A stretch of DNA of 5,843 nt. Source: Anaerolineaceae bacterium. Lineage in GTDB: Bacteria; Chloroflexota; Anaerolineae; Anaerolineales; Anaerolineaceae. Shown piece by piece: positions 4,623 through 5,843 of the stretch. The notes under the pieces are model-generated. The model did not search any database. It saw nothing but the letters and a program-made list of their open reading frames with translations, and was not told the origin of the DNA. The translations under genes and the position numbers were made by a program. Every line of letters starts with the position of its first letter. Within the stretch, counting starts at the first letter, position 1. The stretch covers positions 25,373-31,215 of the forward strand of contig DNOU01000206.1 in the NCBI GenBank assembly GCA_003501835.1, written 5' to 3'.

Positions 4623-5843
4623 TTAATCCCGCAATGCTGGCTTTTGCAATTCAAGCTCAGTGGTATCCGTGTCAGCGCCTGATCCTCCGGATTCCTCTGC
4701 GGCTTTACCGTAGGGTTTACCATAATAGTAATCGCGGTTGTAATAATAATGCGAGCGGCTGATTTTTACGTTGTTCAACACCACACCCAGCAAATTGGCG
4801 TTAACCTGCTTCAGCTGTTCAATGGAGTGCTGTAAAGCTGCCCGCTTGGTTTTGGCCGGGTCAATTACGAGGATCACTCCATCTACTCTTGGAGCCAGCA
4901 CCAGGGCATCTGTCACTGCCAACAGGGGTGGGGTGTCAATGAAGATTGGATCGAAATGGGAGCTCAACGTTTCGACAACCTCCTGCATTCTCTCAGATCC
5001 AAGCAATTCCGACGGATTGGGGGGCAGGTTTCCAGAAGTGATCACAAACAGGCTTTTAATTTCTGTTTTCTTAATCACACCGTTGAGACGTTCTTGAGCA
5101 TGGAGGAAGTAATCCGTCAGTCCAATGCGATTCGGTAACTGAAAAATCTTGTGAATACGCGGTTTACGCAGATCACCATCAATCACAAGCACTTTGCGGT
5201 TATTTTGAGAAACCACATTGGCAAGATTGGCCACCACTGAAGTCTTCCCGTCCTCAGGAGAGGGACTTGTGACCAGGATGGTCTTGAGCGGCGCAGCCAC
5301 ACTCGCAAACTGAAGATTCGTCCTCAGGGATCGGAAGGATTCTGATACTGGTGCACGGGGCTGGCTCACCGTGATAATCGGTGTAGCAGTGGATCCGTAC
5401 CTTGAAATCACCCCCAATACCGGTACGCCCCATTTCCTGGTCACCTCCTCGGGGTCACGGATTGTATCCTCAAGGAAGGTGATCAGGAAAATCACCCCAG
5501 CTGCAATCATGAAACCCACCACAGCCGCCAGCAAAGCACTTCGCATGGGCTGTGGTTGGATGGGCAATGGATTGGCAACGGCGGGATCTTTTTGTACCAC
5601 TGTGGAGGTTGAAAGTACCTCTGACAGCATTAATTGCTGGTAATCTGAAACCAGGTAGGATCTTGCCTGTTCATACTGTGAAAGTGAGGTTTCAAGTTGG
5701 GCGCGGGTTGCCACATCGTTTGGGTTGATGGCATTACCGGCAGTATCTGTAGGGATGGCAGCCAGCCTGGCATTGATGCTGCTGATCTGCTTATCGGTAT
5801 TGGCAAGCTCGGTTTCAAGGTTGGTCCGCAAATCGATATAACG
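4623..5843 (-). CDS. Wzz–BY-kinase fusion: polysaccharide co-polymerase / tyrosine autokinase, C-terminal 406 residues
   Basis: The frame stays open to the right edge, so the N-terminus (first membrane helix and most of the Wzz domain) lies outside; any start inside the window would be artificial. Visible in order (fragment numbering) are the end of the extracytoplasmic coiled coil (about 1-75) and a Pro-rich PLPIQPQP segment before the second transmembrane helix (about 101-123), typical of Wzz/PCP proteins. The cytoplasmic BY-kinase domain follows. It has the ExxRxxRTN oligomerisation motif (ESFRSLRTNLQF, 168-179), Walker A SPEDGKTS (195-202; 5241-5267 covers the loop), Walker A' VLVIDGDLRKP (218-228), Walker B IFIDTPP (300-306), and a tyrosine cluster HYYYNRDYYYGKPY (365-378; seven Tyr). 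Such proteins control chain length and export through cycles of tyrosine autophosphorylation. About 28 acidic/Gly-rich residues follow the cluster. It is the first visible gene of the - strand operon, upstream of a matching phosphatase. Confidence 0.94.
   Translation of the reverse strand, partial: RYIDLRTNLETELANTDKQISSINARLAAIPTDTAGNAINPNDVATRAQLETSLSQYEQARSYLVSDYQQLMLSEVLSTSTVVQKDPAVANPLPIQPQPMRSALLAAVVGFMIAAGVIFLITFLEDTIRDPEEVTRKWGVPVLGVISRYGSTATPIITVSQPRAPVSESFRSLRTNLQFASVAAPLKTILVTSPSPEDGKTSVVANLANVVSQNNRKVLVIDGDLRKPRIHKIFQLPNRIGLTDYFLHAQERLNGVIKKTEIKSLFVITSGNLPPNPSELLGSERMQEVVETLSSHFDPIFIDTPPLLAVTDALVLAPRVDGVILVIDPAKTKRAALQHSIEQLKQVNANLLGVVLNNVKISRSHYYYNRDYYYGKPYGKAAEESGGSGADTDTTELELQKPALRD

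Noticed and set aside
4771..5097. A 108-codon + strand open frame inside the kinase gene
   Set aside because: It is antisense to conserved kinase sequence (Walker B region) and has no coding features of its own.

Overview
The window looks like part of a bacterial exopolysaccharide / cell-envelope gene cluster of moderate GC content. The genes point to a Chloroflexota (Anaerolineae-like) genome. The clues are an LCP protein and a LysM-type anchored protein with Pro/Thr-rich linkers, a fused Wzz–tyrosine-kinase protein with a Tyr-rich tail, and a four-cysteine N-terminal block that I associate from memory with Chloroflexota LysM proteins. The lineage is an inference from protein style; no rRNA or other marker gene is present.

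Layout: the left part (1-1638) is read on the + strand. It holds the C-terminal end of a TIM-barrel sugar-phosphate isomerase/epimerase, a 184-bp gap without a supportable gene, a complete GDP-mannose 4,6-dehydratase (gmd), and a strong intrinsic terminator. The right part (2027-5843) is read on the - strand as a compact operon. In transcription order it holds a Wzz/BY-kinase fusion (cut by the window edge), a membrane-anchored LysM-like protein, a low-molecular-weight protein tyrosine phosphatase (start corrected to an internal ATG) and an LCP-family protein, closed by its own terminator.

Between the two convergent units, at about 1626-1959, lies what at first looks like empty sequence. Read on the - strand it is the decayed remnant of a small CoA-binding (COG1832-type) protein gene. 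It still has an ATG and Shine-Dalgarno sequence but carries two in-frame stops, a frameshift and a lost C-terminus.

How the genes fit together: gmd makes GDP-4-keto-6-deoxymannose, the precursor of GDP-fucose or GDP-rhamnose type sugars. The BY-kinase with its Wzz part would control polymer length and export, and the phosphatase would reset its tyrosine cluster (a Wzc/Wzb-type pair). The LCP protein could attach the finished polymer to the wall or another acceptor. The LysM-like protein between kinase and phosphatase has a cytoplasmic Cys4 block and an extracytoplasmic glycan-binding-like part, and it is the least understood member.
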